A stretch of DNA of 64,000 bases from Bacteroidota bacterium (GTDB taxonomy: Bacteria; Bacteroidota; Bacteroidia; Chitinophagales; Saprospiraceae): assembly GCA_029781865.1 (NCBI GenBank), contig JAKOVW010000005.1, positions 1-64,000 on the forward strand. The letters are read 5' to 3'. The notes under the pieces were generated by a model. That model saw only the letters and a program-made list of their open reading frames with translations. It made no database searches and had not been told where the DNA came from. This document shows positions 45,169 to 54,415 of this stretch, one piece after another. A program made the translations under genes and the position numbers. Positions within the stretch are counted from its first letter, which is position 1. The number at the start of each line of letters is the position of its first letter.

Positions 45169-47088
45169 ATGTGTGGATTAGCTGGTATATTCCATTTGGA
45201 CGGATCGCCGATCGATTGTTCAAACTTATTAAATATGACCCGAATCATCAGACATCGCGGACCGGATGATGAAGGTTTTTTACTGGTGAACACGAATACT
45301 TCCGCAATTCAACACTATGTACATGATGATACGATAGCGGAAATTAAATCCATATCCAAAATACTGCCGGTGTCAACTGATTCAAATCTGGGGATCGGGT
45401 ACAGAAGACTTTCCATTCTGGATATTTCTGCAGCTGGTCATCAACCCATGTCAGATCCGGAAGGAAATGTATGGATTGCATTCAACGGTGAAGCTTATAA
45501 TTATATTGAAGTCAGATCTGAACTCATCTCACGTTCGCATCAATTTAAATCGAATGGAGATACTGAAGTTGTGCTTCATGCTTATCTCGAATGGGGTACA
45601 GAGTGTCTGCAGCGATTTATTGGAATGTTTTCTTTTATAATCTATGATCACCGCAAAAGAAGATTATTTATTGCCAGAGACCGAATGGGTGTCAAACCGC
45701 TAAATTATTATTTTGATGGCAAAAAATTTATATGGGCTTCAGAAGAAAAGCAAATCGCTGCAACTGCAATTGTTCGCTTATCCCCAAATGAAACCAAAAT
45801 AAAAGAGTTTCTAAAAGACAATATTTACTTTGAAGACAATGAAACTTTTTTCACAGAGATTAAACAATTGCAAGCAGGCCATTTTTTGCTGGTCGATAAC
45901 AACGGACTAAACATACAAAAATACTGGGACCTATCCATCCCGCCTGCAGCAGACATGTACAATGAATCACAGTCAACGGATTGTATTCTCGAATTATTAA
46001 ACGATTCTGTAAAATTGAGATTGAGAAGTGATGTCCCTCTAGGCATTGCATTAAGTGGCGGCATTGATTCATCCAGTGTTAGTTGTCTGGCAAGGAACAT
46101 GACACAATCCACAATACAAACCTTTTCAGTGTACTACGAAGGAAAAAAATATGATGAACGAAAGTACATTGAAGCGGTATTGAACACAGGGGGATTCAAT
46201 CCGACCTTTTATACTGCAAATGAAGATATTCGCATTGAAGAAATAAGCAATTGGATTTACCAACAGGATGCGCCGAGTACAGGCGCGAGTCCGTTTTCAG
46301 CTTACCAGAATTATAAAAATGTCAGGGCTGCCGGAATCATAGTTCTATTGAATGGCCAGGGAGGTGATGAACTGTTTGCAGGCTATCCCTATTACCTGAA
46401 GTATTATTTAGCAGATCTGATCAAAACAAAAAAATGGGGAAAATTCCTCAATATATTATTTCATCTATCCGCATCACAAGGAATAAAAACAACCGCTTCT
46501 CATACTTACCTTGCTGGAATTGCCCTGAGTAAAGACAAAAGTACTTTACGCAAAATGGAACATCAAAAATATTCCAATCGGGAATTCTATCCGGAAACTC
46601 AGCCAGACATCCACGAATATTATTCAGATTCTTTTATTACGCAGGCCTTGTACGACTCCATCAAAATCACACACCTCCCACATATGCTGCGTTGGGAAGA
46701 CCGGAATTCAATGGCTAACTCGATTGAAAGCCGGGTGCCCTTTTTAGATCATCGCCTTGTAGAAAAATCATTCTACATACCCGCTGAATTTAAATTAAAG
46801 AATGGAGTAACCAAATTCGCTCTTCGCAAAGCGATGAAAAATACCGTACCTGATTTAATTTTAAACCGCACTGATAAAATCGGATTTGGAACACCTACTG
46901 GTAAATGGACACGTTACTTTCTGGCTAATGAAATCCGCGAGTTAATCTATGACAAGGAATTTGATCAACGCCCATGGTGGTATGCCAATAAAATCCGCAA
47001 TCGTTTTTCAAAAGATCTTGACTCTTTTGGAGATAATGAATTATGGAGAATTATGACTTGCGAACTTTGGTCCCGACGTTTTTTTTAA
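45169..47088 (+). CDS. asnB: Asparagine synthase (glutamine-hydrolysing), AsnB family
   Basis: A 639-residue amidotransferase. I start it at the ATG that places Cys2 at the N-terminus (MCGLAGIF), because this cysteine is the glutaminase nucleophile after Met removal; the track start is eight codons earlier. The glutaminase domain shows RHRGPDDEG and NGEAYNYIE. The synthetase domain shows the ATP-pyrophosphatase loop LSGGIDSSSVSC and GQGGDELFAGY. Genes of this family in polysaccharide clusters often amidate sugars rather than make asparagine. Here the neighbours (methyltransferase, flippase, glycosyltransferase) make that possible. The next gene begins 7 bp after its stop. Confidence 0.9.
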   Translation: MCGLAGIFHLDGSPIDCSNLLNMTRIIRHRGPDDEGFLLVNTNTSAIQHYVHDDTIAEIKSISKILPVSTDSNLGIGYRRLSILDISAAGHQPMSDPEGNVWIAFNGEAYNYIEVRSELISRSHQFKSNGDTEVVLHAYLEWGTECLQRFIGMFSFIIYDHRKRRLFIARDRMGVKPLNYYFDGKKFIWASEEKQIAATAIVRLSPNETKIKEFLKDNIYFEDNETFFTEIKQLQAGHFLLVDNNGLNIQKYWDLSIPPAADMYNESQSTDCILELLNDSVKLRLRSDVPLGIALSGGIDSSSVSCLARNMTQSTIQTFSVYYEGKKYDERKYIEAVLNTGGFNPTFYTANEDIRIEEISNWIYQQDAPSTGASPFSAYQNYKNVRAAGIIVLLNGQGGDELFAGYPYYLKYYLADLIKTKKWGKFLNILFHLSASQGIKTTASHTYLAGIALSKDKSTLRKMEHQKYSNREFYPETQPDIHEYYSDSFITQALYDSIKITHLPHMLRWEDRNSMANSIESRVPFLDHRLVEKSFYIPAEFKLKNGVTKFALRKAMKNTVPDLILNRTDKIGFGTPTGKWTRYFLANEIRELIYDKEFDQRPWWYANKIRNRFSKDLDSFGDNELWRIMTCELWSRRFF

Positions 47089-47095
47089 ATAATTT

Positions 47096-48169
47096 ATGTT
47101 GAATAATAAAAAAATTCTTTACCCGGATTTACTTCGATTATCCCGTTCGCTGGAAAGGGAATTAGTACAGCTCGATTTTGAATCACTGCCTATTCATGAA
47201 AGCGTAAAAAGCTATTACCGTTTTGATCTCACCAAAATAAAGTATGTCAGTGAGTGCAATGCTTATATGCTTTACCATATTCTTTCCAATACAGACAAAC
47301 CTTTGAAAGAGTTACTCATCATTGACCACGGTGCAGGACTTGGATTTTTTTCCTTTTTTGCAAAAAAACTCGGCTTGCAATGTATTTGCCATGACATTTC
47401 TAATGAATACATCGAAGGAATAAAAGTAATTGGCAAGAAACTCAAGGTGATTCCGGATCACTTTGTGACCGGAGACACGGATGCCCTGATTCAATATTGT
47501 AATTCTAATCAACTCCAGGCAGATGGTCTTGCTTCCAGAAATGTAATCGAACATATTCCGGATTACAAACTATTCTTTAAAGACTTAAGTTCTCTTTCCA
47601 AACCAGGATTTGTATCGGTCATCACTACTTCCGCTAATATTCACAATCCTTTGGTTAAAAATATTCATGTGAAAATTCATGCCCAGTACGAAAATACCGG
47701 CAGCAACACAGACATGGATAATCCAACATTAAACACCGATAATTGTGGAATAAAAATCAGAACTGAACTGATCCGGAAACATTTTCCGAAGTTAGATGAC
47801 CAGAAAATTTTGCAGCTAGCTATCGTCAACCGCGGATTTGTCGAACATCAAATTCTTCATCGGGTTAGCGAATTTATCAAAACCGGAAAACTGCCAGATC
47901 CATTTCCAGAACCTACAAATACCTGTGATCCGTATACAGGCGCCTGGGTAGAAAGGTTGGTACCATTTGGTGATTATAAAATTGCAGCAGAATCCTGTTC
48001 CTTTCAATTTGAGTTACTTCCCGGATTTTACAATACACACTACAATTCACCAATAAAAAATATCGTTTCCAAGGTCTTAAATCTTATATTAAAAATAAAA
48101 AATCCCTGGACTGTAAATTTATCTCCGTTTTTGGCATTCCGATTAATTAAGTCCGGTGGCACGCACTAA
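47096..48169 (+). CDS. SAM-dependent methyltransferase-like protein in polysaccharide cluster
   Basis: A 357-residue protein with a Rossmann-type SAM-binding motif (LLIIDHGAGLGFFSFFAKKLG) near residue 75. Then come ICHDISNEYIEGIKVIGKKL and a later ASRNVIEHIPDYKLFFKDL, which resembles the post-motif region of class I methyltransferases. The C-terminal 150 residues are not recognised. It starts 7 bp after asnB, so it is in the same transcript, and likely modifies a sugar or lipid-linked glycan. The acceptor is unknown. Confidence 0.68.
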   Translation: MLNNKKILYPDLLRLSRSLERELVQLDFESLPIHESVKSYYRFDLTKIKYVSECNAYMLYHILSNTDKPLKELLIIDHGAGLGFFSFFAKKLGLQCICHDISNEYIEGIKVIGKKLKVIPDHFVTGDTDALIQYCNSNQLQADGLASRNVIEHIPDYKLFFKDLSSLSKPGFVSVITTSANIHNPLVKNIHVKIHAQYENTGSNTDMDNPTLNTDNCGIKIRTELIRKHFPKLDDQKILQLAIVNRGFVEHQILHRVSEFIKTGKLPDPFPEPTNTCDPYTGAWVERLVPFGDYKIAAESCSFQFELLPGFYNTHYNSPIKNIVSKVLNLILKIKNPWTVNLSPFLAFRLIKSGGTH

Positions 48170-48336
48170 TGAAATAAAACAAATTATAAACTGAAATCAA
48201 AATTTTCAAATATCAAATGTGAAATTATTTCCGGATATCTTTTTAACCGGCAAGCATCTATATTCAACTTAACCTTTTCTTCAGTATATTATCCCTTTGA
48301 CAGCGTTCAACATTCCATTAATCTTTACCACTATTA

Positions 48337-49623
48337 ATGAACTTCTATAAAACCAGTTTTCTGAGCGGTCTTTACTCGGTTATCAATTTGATGACCGGAC
48401 TGGTCATCACTAAATTGACAGCCAGCCTTATAGGACCAATCGGGACTGCATTCATTGGGAAGTTTTCCAATATCAGTGGATGGATACTTTTGTTTTCAAC
48501 GGCATCCATAGCTACAGGAATCGTAAAATATGTGGCGCAGTACAAAGAAGACCCGGTTCAACTTAAAAAGATTATCAATACGTCATTTGGCATCATTCTC
48601 ATCGGATCGGTCATTGGTTCGGCCTTCGTATTTTGCACCTATCACTATCTCAATATCTGGGCATTTGGAGAATACAATTTCAGAAATGTTTTTTTACTAT
48701 TTGGAGTTTTTCTTCTTGGTATTTCCTCCCAGGCTCTATTTACCGGAATATTAAATGGCCTGGGCGAAATCAAAATGCTCAGTTACATGAATATTGCGGC
48801 AGCCCTTTTAAACCTGGTATTCACTTCTTATTTTGTCTATCAATATAAAATTGCCGGCGCCCTATTCTCCAATTCCATGTATGGCGTTTTCGTAAGTTGT
48901 GCGGGAATCGTTGCATTTAAAAGACTGAATTTATTGAATTTGCAGTATTTCAATCCTAAAATTGATTTCACCGTTGCAAAAAAACTAATTCGATACGGAA
49001 TGTTTACCGCTATTACTGCAACAAGCTGGATGTTGTCTATGTATATCATCCGCGAATTTGTGCAAAAACAACTTTCTACGACCGATGCCGGTATCTGGCA
49101 AGCTATGTTTAGTTTATCGGAACGCTATCTCGCGGTAATCACAACCATAATGATAGTCTATTTCATTCCCAGATTATCAGCGATTGAAGACACCCAGGAA
49201 TTAGTTCATGAAATGCGCAAAAGTTTTAAGAGAATTGTCCCATTAATTATTTTGATAACCGGCACCATATGGATTTGCAAAGATCTGATCATTTCTATTC
49301 TTCTCGCTGAATCCTTTAGACCTATGCGCCAGTTATTTACATTTCAAATGCTTGGTGATGTTTTTCGCGTAACTGCGATGATCATGGCTTACCTGATTGC
49401 ATCCAAAGCCATGTTTAGGTCAGGACTTAAAGCTGATCTATCGTTTCATTTGGTTTTGATAACCAGTACTTATTTTATGGTAAAAGCTTATGGTTTAATA
49501 GGTGTCAGCTATGCCTATGCCATGTCGACATTTATTTATTTATTAATCTATATGTATACCTTCAAAGATTTAATCGTATTAATCAAGAAAAGTGTAATCC
49601 CCAAACCCTGGTTAAACCGATAA
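48337..49623 (+). CDS. Wzx-type O-antigen/polysaccharide flippase
   Basis: A 428-residue membrane protein with about twelve helices. The opening FLSGLYSVINLMTGLVITKLTA and IGPIGTAFIGKFSNISGW are typical of the O-antigen translocase branch of the polysaccharide exporter superfamily. It would move lipid-linked oligosaccharide across the inner membrane. It lies 167 bp after the methyltransferase gene on the same strand and closes the surface polysaccharide group of this window. No polymerase or ligase is nearby, so the rest of the pathway must be elsewhere. Confidence 0.85.
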   Translation: MNFYKTSFLSGLYSVINLMTGLVITKLTASLIGPIGTAFIGKFSNISGWILLFSTASIATGIVKYVAQYKEDPVQLKKIINTSFGIILIGSVIGSAFVFCTYHYLNIWAFGEYNFRNVFLLFGVFLLGISSQALFTGILNGLGEIKMLSYMNIAAALLNLVFTSYFVYQYKIAGALFSNSMYGVFVSCAGIVAFKRLNLLNLQYFNPKIDFTVAKKLIRYGMFTAITATSWMLSMYIIREFVQKQLSTTDAGIWQAMFSLSERYLAVITTIMIVYFIPRLSAIEDTQELVHEMRKSFKRIVPLIILITGTIWICKDLIISILLAESFRPMRQLFTFQMLGDVFRVTAMIMAYLIASKAMFRSGLKADLSFHLVLITSTYFMVKAYGLIGVSYAYAMSTFIYLLIYMYTFKDLIVLIKKSVIPKPWLNR

Positions 49624-49799
49624 CTCAAAATCATAGATTGTGCAGGTGTAGAATCAAGATGTTTACCGTCACTTGGTGCTTACCTTCCTGTCATAAAAAA
49701 TACAACAAGGTGTACATCTGGGCTGATCTAAAAGAATGTAGTTTTTAAATTGATGTCCGGGGCACCATTACCTATTCATAGAATGCACCAAGAGCAATA

Positions 49800-50417
49800 T
49801 TAATTGTGAATAAGAAAAGACAAAAGACCTGTTATCACCATCGTTAATCCGGTTATTATACCTGCATTGTGCTCCCACTTATGCGAGTTGATCTGCTGTA
49901 AACCCCTGAACGCAAAAAGAATCCAAAGAACAGTACCGAGTAGACTTATTACAATATAAATTAAAATACAAATAAACAACAACCATCCATTCTGCAAACT
50001 GGCATTTACAAAATAAGCTTCTATTTCAAGGCATGGTGATAAAAACATAAACGCCATTAAGGCATAAATAATTTGCTTACGTGTTTTTGTCTGATCCATC
50101 ATATGATCATCGATGTGAAAATGATGATGCTTGTGATGCCTGTACATAAAATAAAAACCGGATAACAGGAGTATAGCTGGGCCCAGCCAGTCCCAGGCTT
50201 TCCAAACTAAATTAAATTCATAGAATAAAGTACCTAATATCAACCCAAGAAGAACCGTACTCAATACATGTGCAAGTCCAAGTCCGAAGGCTATCCGAAT
50301 CGTCTCACGCTCAGACCAATTTTGAATTTTGGCCAAAGAAACAAGGGGCAACCAATGACTGGGTATCAAGGCATGGAATAAGCTTATCAAAAAAGTACCC
50401 GCTAATAATTGATACAT
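49800..50417 (-). CDS. Histidine-rich membrane protein, NicO/RcnA-like metal exporter candidate
   Basis: About 205 residues with six membrane helices and a histidine-rich loop (YRHHKHHHFHIDDHMMD) between the third and fourth helices. The first helix contains FHALIPSHWLP, which resembles the H-x4-5-DHW/H pattern of nickel/cobalt transporters of the NicO/RcnA type. The ATG at 50417 is used in preference to a TTG three codons earlier. It is divergent from the universal stress gene. Metal specificity cannot be told. Confidence 0.65.
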   Translation of the reverse strand: MYQLLAGTFLISLFHALIPSHWLPLVSLAKIQNWSERETIRIAFGLGLAHVLSTVLLGLILGTLFYEFNLVWKAWDWLGPAILLLSGFYFMYRHHKHHHFHIDDHMMDQTKTRKQIIYALMAFMFLSPCLEIEAYFVNASLQNGWLLFICILIYIVISLLGTVLWILFAFRGLQQINSHKWEHNAGIITGLTMVITGLLSFLIHN

Positions 50418-50523
50418 CAACGGCAAAGATGCTTTAATTTTTCAAGAATCAGAAATCAGGCACCTTTATAGAATATCGTATGATACCATGAGACAGGTTC
50501 AATGACACAAATCATAATGAATA

Positions 50524-50537
50524 CTGATGACTATCAT
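50524..50537 (+). promoter_or_regulatory. Weak FNR-like box between the exporter and the universal stress gene
   Basis: CTGATGACTATCAT matches TTGAT-N4-ATCAA at 8 of 10 positions, 77 nt before the ATG at 50615. Confidence 0.35.
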
Positions 50538-50614
50538 CTACATGGGCTACCCATGGCATTACTTTTATGACAACTTATTAAAAGCCTATTTCTCGCAATC
50601 ATATTAGTAGAATT

Positions 50615-51448
50615 ATGCATATATTAATTCCGATTGATTTTTCTACTGCTTCCAGGCAAGCCTTGAGATATGCCGCATATATTGGTGAACACACAGATGC
50701 ACAATTAATTTTACTGCATATTTTTGATATTCCAGTGATGACAGCTGACGCTTATGTTTTTGTATTGCCCCAGGAAGAAATTGACAAAATAAAAGAGAAT
50801 CATATCATACATCTCCACCAATTCGTTGAAAGTGATGCCCAACTGTCCTCTAAAAGCTTACATATAAAATACGAATGCATTTGCGGCAATGCATCCAGTC
50901 AAATCCTGGAATACGCCAAGGAAGAAAATATTGATACCATAATAATGGGTATTCAAGGAAAATGTGTCCAACCCAGCTATTTTATGGGCAGCACATTCAT
51001 TCACATTATGAACCATTCTTCCATACCTGTGATTGGGCTACATAGCTCGACCCGATTTTCTGAATTAAATCACATATTGTTTACTTACGATCTGAAGAAC
51101 TTTGATAAAAAAACCGTATTAAAACCGATTATTCAATTCGCAAATTATTTTAAAGCACATATATCTATACTGAATGTAAGCGAAGAGATTTCCGACTTCC
51201 CCATGCTATCAGAAAAACTCACAGAAAGTGATCTGGATCCAAGCATATTAAATTCTGAAATTTCATTTCATGTCATTCAAAACAAGGATGTAATTGAAGG
51301 GATAAAGGAATTTATTAAAACGCAGCCCGTTGATTTAATTTGCTTTATACCAAGAGAGCATGGTATGTTATCCCGAATTTTAAAAGAAAGCACCACACAT
51401 AAAGCTGCTTTCCAGATTGATCTTCCATTAATGGCTATCCACAATTAA
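50615..51448 (+). CDS. Tandem-domain universal stress protein (UspA family)
   Basis: A 277-residue cytoplasmic protein with two Usp domains (about 1-145 and 150-277). The first is complete, beginning MHILIPIDFSTASRQALRYAA, and carries the ATP-binding pattern G-x2-G-x9-GS (GIQGKCVQPSYFMGS). The second is diverged and lacks this motif. Such proteins are often induced by low oxygen or NO in Bacteroidota. The next gene starts 10 bp after its stop, so the pair is co-transcribed. Confidence 0.88.
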   Translation: MHILIPIDFSTASRQALRYAAYIGEHTDAQLILLHIFDIPVMTADAYVFVLPQEEIDKIKENHIIHLHQFVESDAQLSSKSLHIKYECICGNASSQILEYAKEENIDTIIMGIQGKCVQPSYFMGSTFIHIMNHSSIPVIGLHSSTRFSELNHILFTYDLKNFDKKTVLKPIIQFANYFKAHISILNVSEEISDFPMLSEKLTESDLDPSILNSEISFHVIQNKDVIEGIKEFIKTQPVDLICFIPREHGMLSRILKESTTHKAAFQIDLPLMAIHN

Positions 51449-51458
51449 ATCCATTTTT

Positions 51459-51866
51459 ATGCAAATCAGCATTTCAGACTCCTTAACGATAAAAGAAATA
51501 CAGGATAAATTTTCCAAAAAATATCCTTATTTAAAAATTGAATTCTTTAGTAAGTCTCACCGGATACATGCGGGTACACGAAAGGAATTTATGATTTCAC
51601 CTGAAACCAGTATAATGGACTGCAGGTCAAATCACAAGATCGGCAGCCTGGATATCTATCCCAATACAACAGTTGCCGAACTGGAAAAACAATTCCAGGA
51701 TATCTTTGGATTATACATTCAGGTATTTAGAAAATCCGGAGATGTCTGGATTGAAACAACGGTAACAGATGACTGGACATTAGAGAAACAAAATACAGAA
51801 GCTGAATCCTTTTATAACGATACGCAAACCCGCAACAAATCGAACCGGAATCATTTATTGCTATAG
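51459..51866 (+). CDS. Conserved Bacteroidota hypothetical protein next to universal stress gene
   Basis: A 135-residue soluble protein with no signal peptide or membrane helix. Visible features are an N-terminal KEIQDKFSKKYPYLKIEFF, a middle IGSLDIYPNTTVAELEKQF and a C-terminal QVFRKSGDVWIETTVTDDWTLEKQN. I recall similar small proteins beside redox-stress genes in Bacteroidota but no function. The TTVAELEKQFQDIFGL stretch looks like a small alpha/beta fold of ubiquitin-like type, which is speculative. It is co-transcribed with the tandem universal stress gene, 10 bp away. Confidence 0.75.
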   Translation: MQISISDSLTIKEIQDKFSKKYPYLKIEFFSKSHRIHAGTRKEFMISPETSIMDCRSNHKIGSLDIYPNTTVAELEKQFQDIFGLYIQVFRKSGDVWIETTVTDDWTLEKQNTEAESFYNDTQTRNKSNRNHLLL

Positions 51867-52046
51867 CTAAACAAACATCTTTATTATTCAAAATACAGGC
51901 ATTCCATAATTAAGAAGATTAGAAAAATCAAAATGTTACCCCCTAAGGCCTTGAATATATTTTAAGATCTCTCTATATCCTGTTCTCAATTCAATTCCAA
52001 AAAACCAAAATGTGGTTAGTTCTGCCAATCAAACAAAGGCAGTAAT

Positions 52047-52502
52047 TTATTTAACGATTAATACCGGACAGTCTACATTTCTAAGTACAGCTTCTGCAAC
52101 GCTCCCCAGTAAGAAACGCTTTATTCCTTTCCGGCCATGGGATCCCATCACAATTAAGTCCGCTTTAGTCTCCTGTTGCAACTCATTAATTGCGTCTCCG
52201 ATGTCGTTGTTCTCCCTAAGAACAATCTCTACATCCAATCCAGGATAATTTAGCTTTAACTGGCTCATTACTGCATCGAGATGCTGCTTCTCCTCTGCCC
52301 TCATCTTATCCAGCAGATCTACCGCCAATACATTATTGCTCAGAATGGGATTGCCACCTTCGAAAATAAACGGGTTAATCATTACATATAAAATCGTCAA
52401 TTTGTCTCCGTCATTTTTAGCAAGCTGCGCAGCATAATCCAGGGCTTTTTTTGCAAAGTCTGAATTATCAAAGGGACAAATTACATGTTTGAATAATTTC
52501 AT
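52047..52502 (-). CDS. Universal stress protein (UspA family, single domain)
   Basis: A 151-residue protein starting at the internal ATG (MKLFKHVICPFDNSDFAKKAL); the track start adds ten residues outside the fold. The ATP-binding pattern G-x2-G-x9-GS is intact (GSHGRKGIKRFLLGS). The end AVLRNVDCPVLIVK is typical. It is convergent with the 135-residue gene; the 180-bp gap between them shows no clear terminator. It lies downstream of the CBS gene on the same strand, 118 bp away. Confidence 0.92.
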   Translation of the reverse strand: MKLFKHVICPFDNSDFAKKALDYAAQLAKNDGDKLTILYVMINPFIFEGGNPILSNNVLAVDLLDKMRAEEKQHLDAVMSQLKLNYPGLDVEIVLRENNDIGDAINELQQETKADLIVMGSHGRKGIKRFLLGSVAEAVLRNVDCPVLIVK

Positions 52503-52620
52503 AATAGAGCGATTTAGTGAATCAGAATTCAAAATTAATAAAACTTATGCAGAGTTAGCTATTCCTTCCGGAATTACCATCTTTTCATAATGCACCTTTC
52601 AAATAATTCGAATAAAGTTG

Positions 52621-53043
52621 TTAAGCTTTGGAAATATAACGCAATATGTCATAAGGAGTCAGCAGACCCAGCAACTCTGCGCCCTTAACAACTGGCAGAC
52701 AATGAAAATAATTAGTTAAAAAAACGTCTATCGCCACCTCAATACGGTCGTCATGCTCTAATTTTCCGAGACGAGTCACCATAATTTGTTTAACCTTGGT
52801 AAAATTCAATTTCTGGTCATCCAGGATATCCACCCGTCCGGAATCGAGCATAGAATTGGAATAGGCCAAAAAATCAGATTTACTCACCAGACCGACCAAA
52901 TCTCTGAAGTGAACTACGGGAATATGATGAAATGAATGCGTATCAAAGATTTTCTTTACCACAGACAGGTCGTCTTCGGGCGTTACCGTAACCAATTCTC
53001 TGGTCATAATAGAAGATACAGGCTCTTTTAAATTCATGCTCAT
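52621..53043 (-). CDS. CBS-domain pair protein
   Basis: A 140-residue protein made only of two CBS domains: VSSIMTRELVTVTPEDDL with FHHIPVVHFRDLVGLVSKSDFL, and VKQIMVTRLGKLEHDDR with FHCLPVVKGAELLGLLTPYDIL. Such stand-alone pairs bind adenosine nucleotides and sense energy state. It is divergent from the FixL-like kinase gene, with 82 bp between starts that hold a weak FNR-like box, so both may share control. Its partner protein is unknown. Confidence 0.92.
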   Translation of the reverse strand: MSMNLKEPVSSIMTRELVTVTPEDDLSVVKKIFDTHSFHHIPVVHFRDLVGLVSKSDFLAYSNSMLDSGRVDILDDQKLNFTKVKQIMVTRLGKLEHDDRIEVAIDVFLTNYFHCLPVVKGAELLGLLTPYDILRYISKA

Positions 53044-53102
53044 TTTTATACTAAAATAGATGAATGATGAAGCTTTAATTATGATCTTTGTCAGGAAATT
53101 AT

Positions 53103-53116
53103 GTGATATTCGTCAA
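53103..53116 (+). promoter_or_regulatory. Weak FNR-like box before the FixL-like kinase gene
   Basis: GTGATATTCGTCAA matches TTGAT-N4-ATCAA at 8 of 10 positions. It lies 9 bases before the kinase ATG, so it would more likely repress the kinase, or act on the divergent CBS gene. Confidence 0.3.
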
Positions 53117-53125
53117 TAATTCAGG

Positions 53126-54415
53126 ATGAACCAAGCCTTTCAGGAATTTTATAAGAATAACAATTTTTTGCAGTCTGTTTTAGAGACAGCAATCGATGCA
53201 ATCATCATTATAAATCAATCCGGAATTATCGTTATTTTAAATAAAAGTGCAGCCACTTTATTCGGCTATACACAGGAGGAGTTGATTGGAAGAAATATAA
53301 ACATACTTACACCCGAGCCACACAGAAGCTCCCATGATCAATATATCGAAAATCATTTAAAAACAGGTGTCAATAAAATCATTGGCATTGGTCGTGAGGT
53401 CGAAGGCGTCCGTAAGGATGGTAAAAAATTTCCGGTGCGATTGGCCGTAAGTAAATTTGTAACGGATAATCAGATTTATTTTACGGGAGTCATTCATGAT
53501 TTGACACTTCAAAAAGAAGTAGAAAATAAATTGTGGTATCTTAATAAAAACCTGGAGAATCTGGTTGATTCAAGAACCGGTCAACTACAGGAAAGTATAC
53601 AGCAATTAAGTGCGATCAATACGCATCTGGAAAATGAAATTACGTACCGCCTTTCTGTAGAAACCAAACTTAAATCCAAAGAACAAGAATTGCTGACTGC
53701 CCTTGAAAAAGAAAGGGATCTTAGTATTTTAAAGTCCCGATTTGTTTCTATCGCCTCTCATGAATTCAGAACACCACTTGCCAATATCCTAAGCTCGATA
53801 AACCTAATTGATAAATATGAAGATATTGAATCTGTAGAAAAACGAAAAAAACACATTCTAAAGATCAAAAACAATATCCATTATTTGAATGGGGTACTCA
53901 ACGAATTTCTGGTTCTGACCAGGATAGAAGAATCGCGGTTTGAAATAAAAATGGAACGATTCTCCTTATTCCATCTTCTACATGATATTCTTGAAGACTT
54001 TAATCAGATTAAGAAACCAGGTCAGAAACTAAGTTTCATTTGTAACGATCCGGAACATTCGGAAATTTATTCTGATAAAACTTGTCTTCGACACATAATG
54101 AACAATTTAATTTCTAACGCAATTAAATTTTCTGACGAATATTCTATCATTACAGTTCAGTTAAATCAAGACGGTAGTAACTATATTCTTAAAATTATCG
54201 ATACAGGAATTGGCATTCCGGAAGAAGAACAAAAGTTTATATTTGATATCTTTTACAGAGCTTCCAATGTTCTTAATATTGCGGGAACAGGTCTTGGCCT
54301 GAACATCGTTAAAAAATACCTGGATGCCATCCAGGGGAAAATACAATTTGAATCTAAAGAAGGAAAAGGAACACAAATCACCATCACATTACCCGGAAAT
54401 GAATATAAAAAGTAA
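53126..54415 (+). CDS. FixL-like PAS-domain sensor histidine kinase (predicted haem oxygen sensor)
   Basis: A 429-residue soluble kinase without membrane helices. The PAS domain (about 12-130) carries NINILTPEPHRSSHDQYI and IIGIGREVEGVRKDG. These align by eye with the FixL haem pocket: His70 stands where the haem-binding His200 of Bradyrhizobium FixL is, and Arg90, 20 residues on, where the ligand-sensing Arg220 is. A coiled coil (140-195) leads to the H-box SHEFRTPLANILSS. The ATPase domain has NLISNAIKF, DTGIGIPEEEQKF and GTGLGLNIVKKY. It overlaps the response regulator gene by 17 bp. Oxygen sensing is inferred from these residues and from the cbb3 genes in the window. Confidence 0.88.
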   Translation: MNQAFQEFYKNNNFLQSVLETAIDAIIIINQSGIIVILNKSAATLFGYTQEELIGRNINILTPEPHRSSHDQYIENHLKTGVNKIIGIGREVEGVRKDGKKFPVRLAVSKFVTDNQIYFTGVIHDLTLQKEVENKLWYLNKNLENLVDSRTGQLQESIQQLSAINTHLENEITYRLSVETKLKSKEQELLTALEKERDLSILKSRFVSIASHEFRTPLANILSSINLIDKYEDIESVEKRKKHILKIKNNIHYLNGVLNEFLVLTRIEESRFEIKMERFSLFHLLHDILEDFNQIKKPGQKLSFICNDPEHSEIYSDKTCLRHIMNNLISNAIKFSDEYSIITVQLNQDGSNYILKIIDTGIGIPEEEQKFIFDIFYRASNVLNIAGTGLGLNIVKKYLDAIQGKIQFESKEGKGTQITITLPGNEYKK

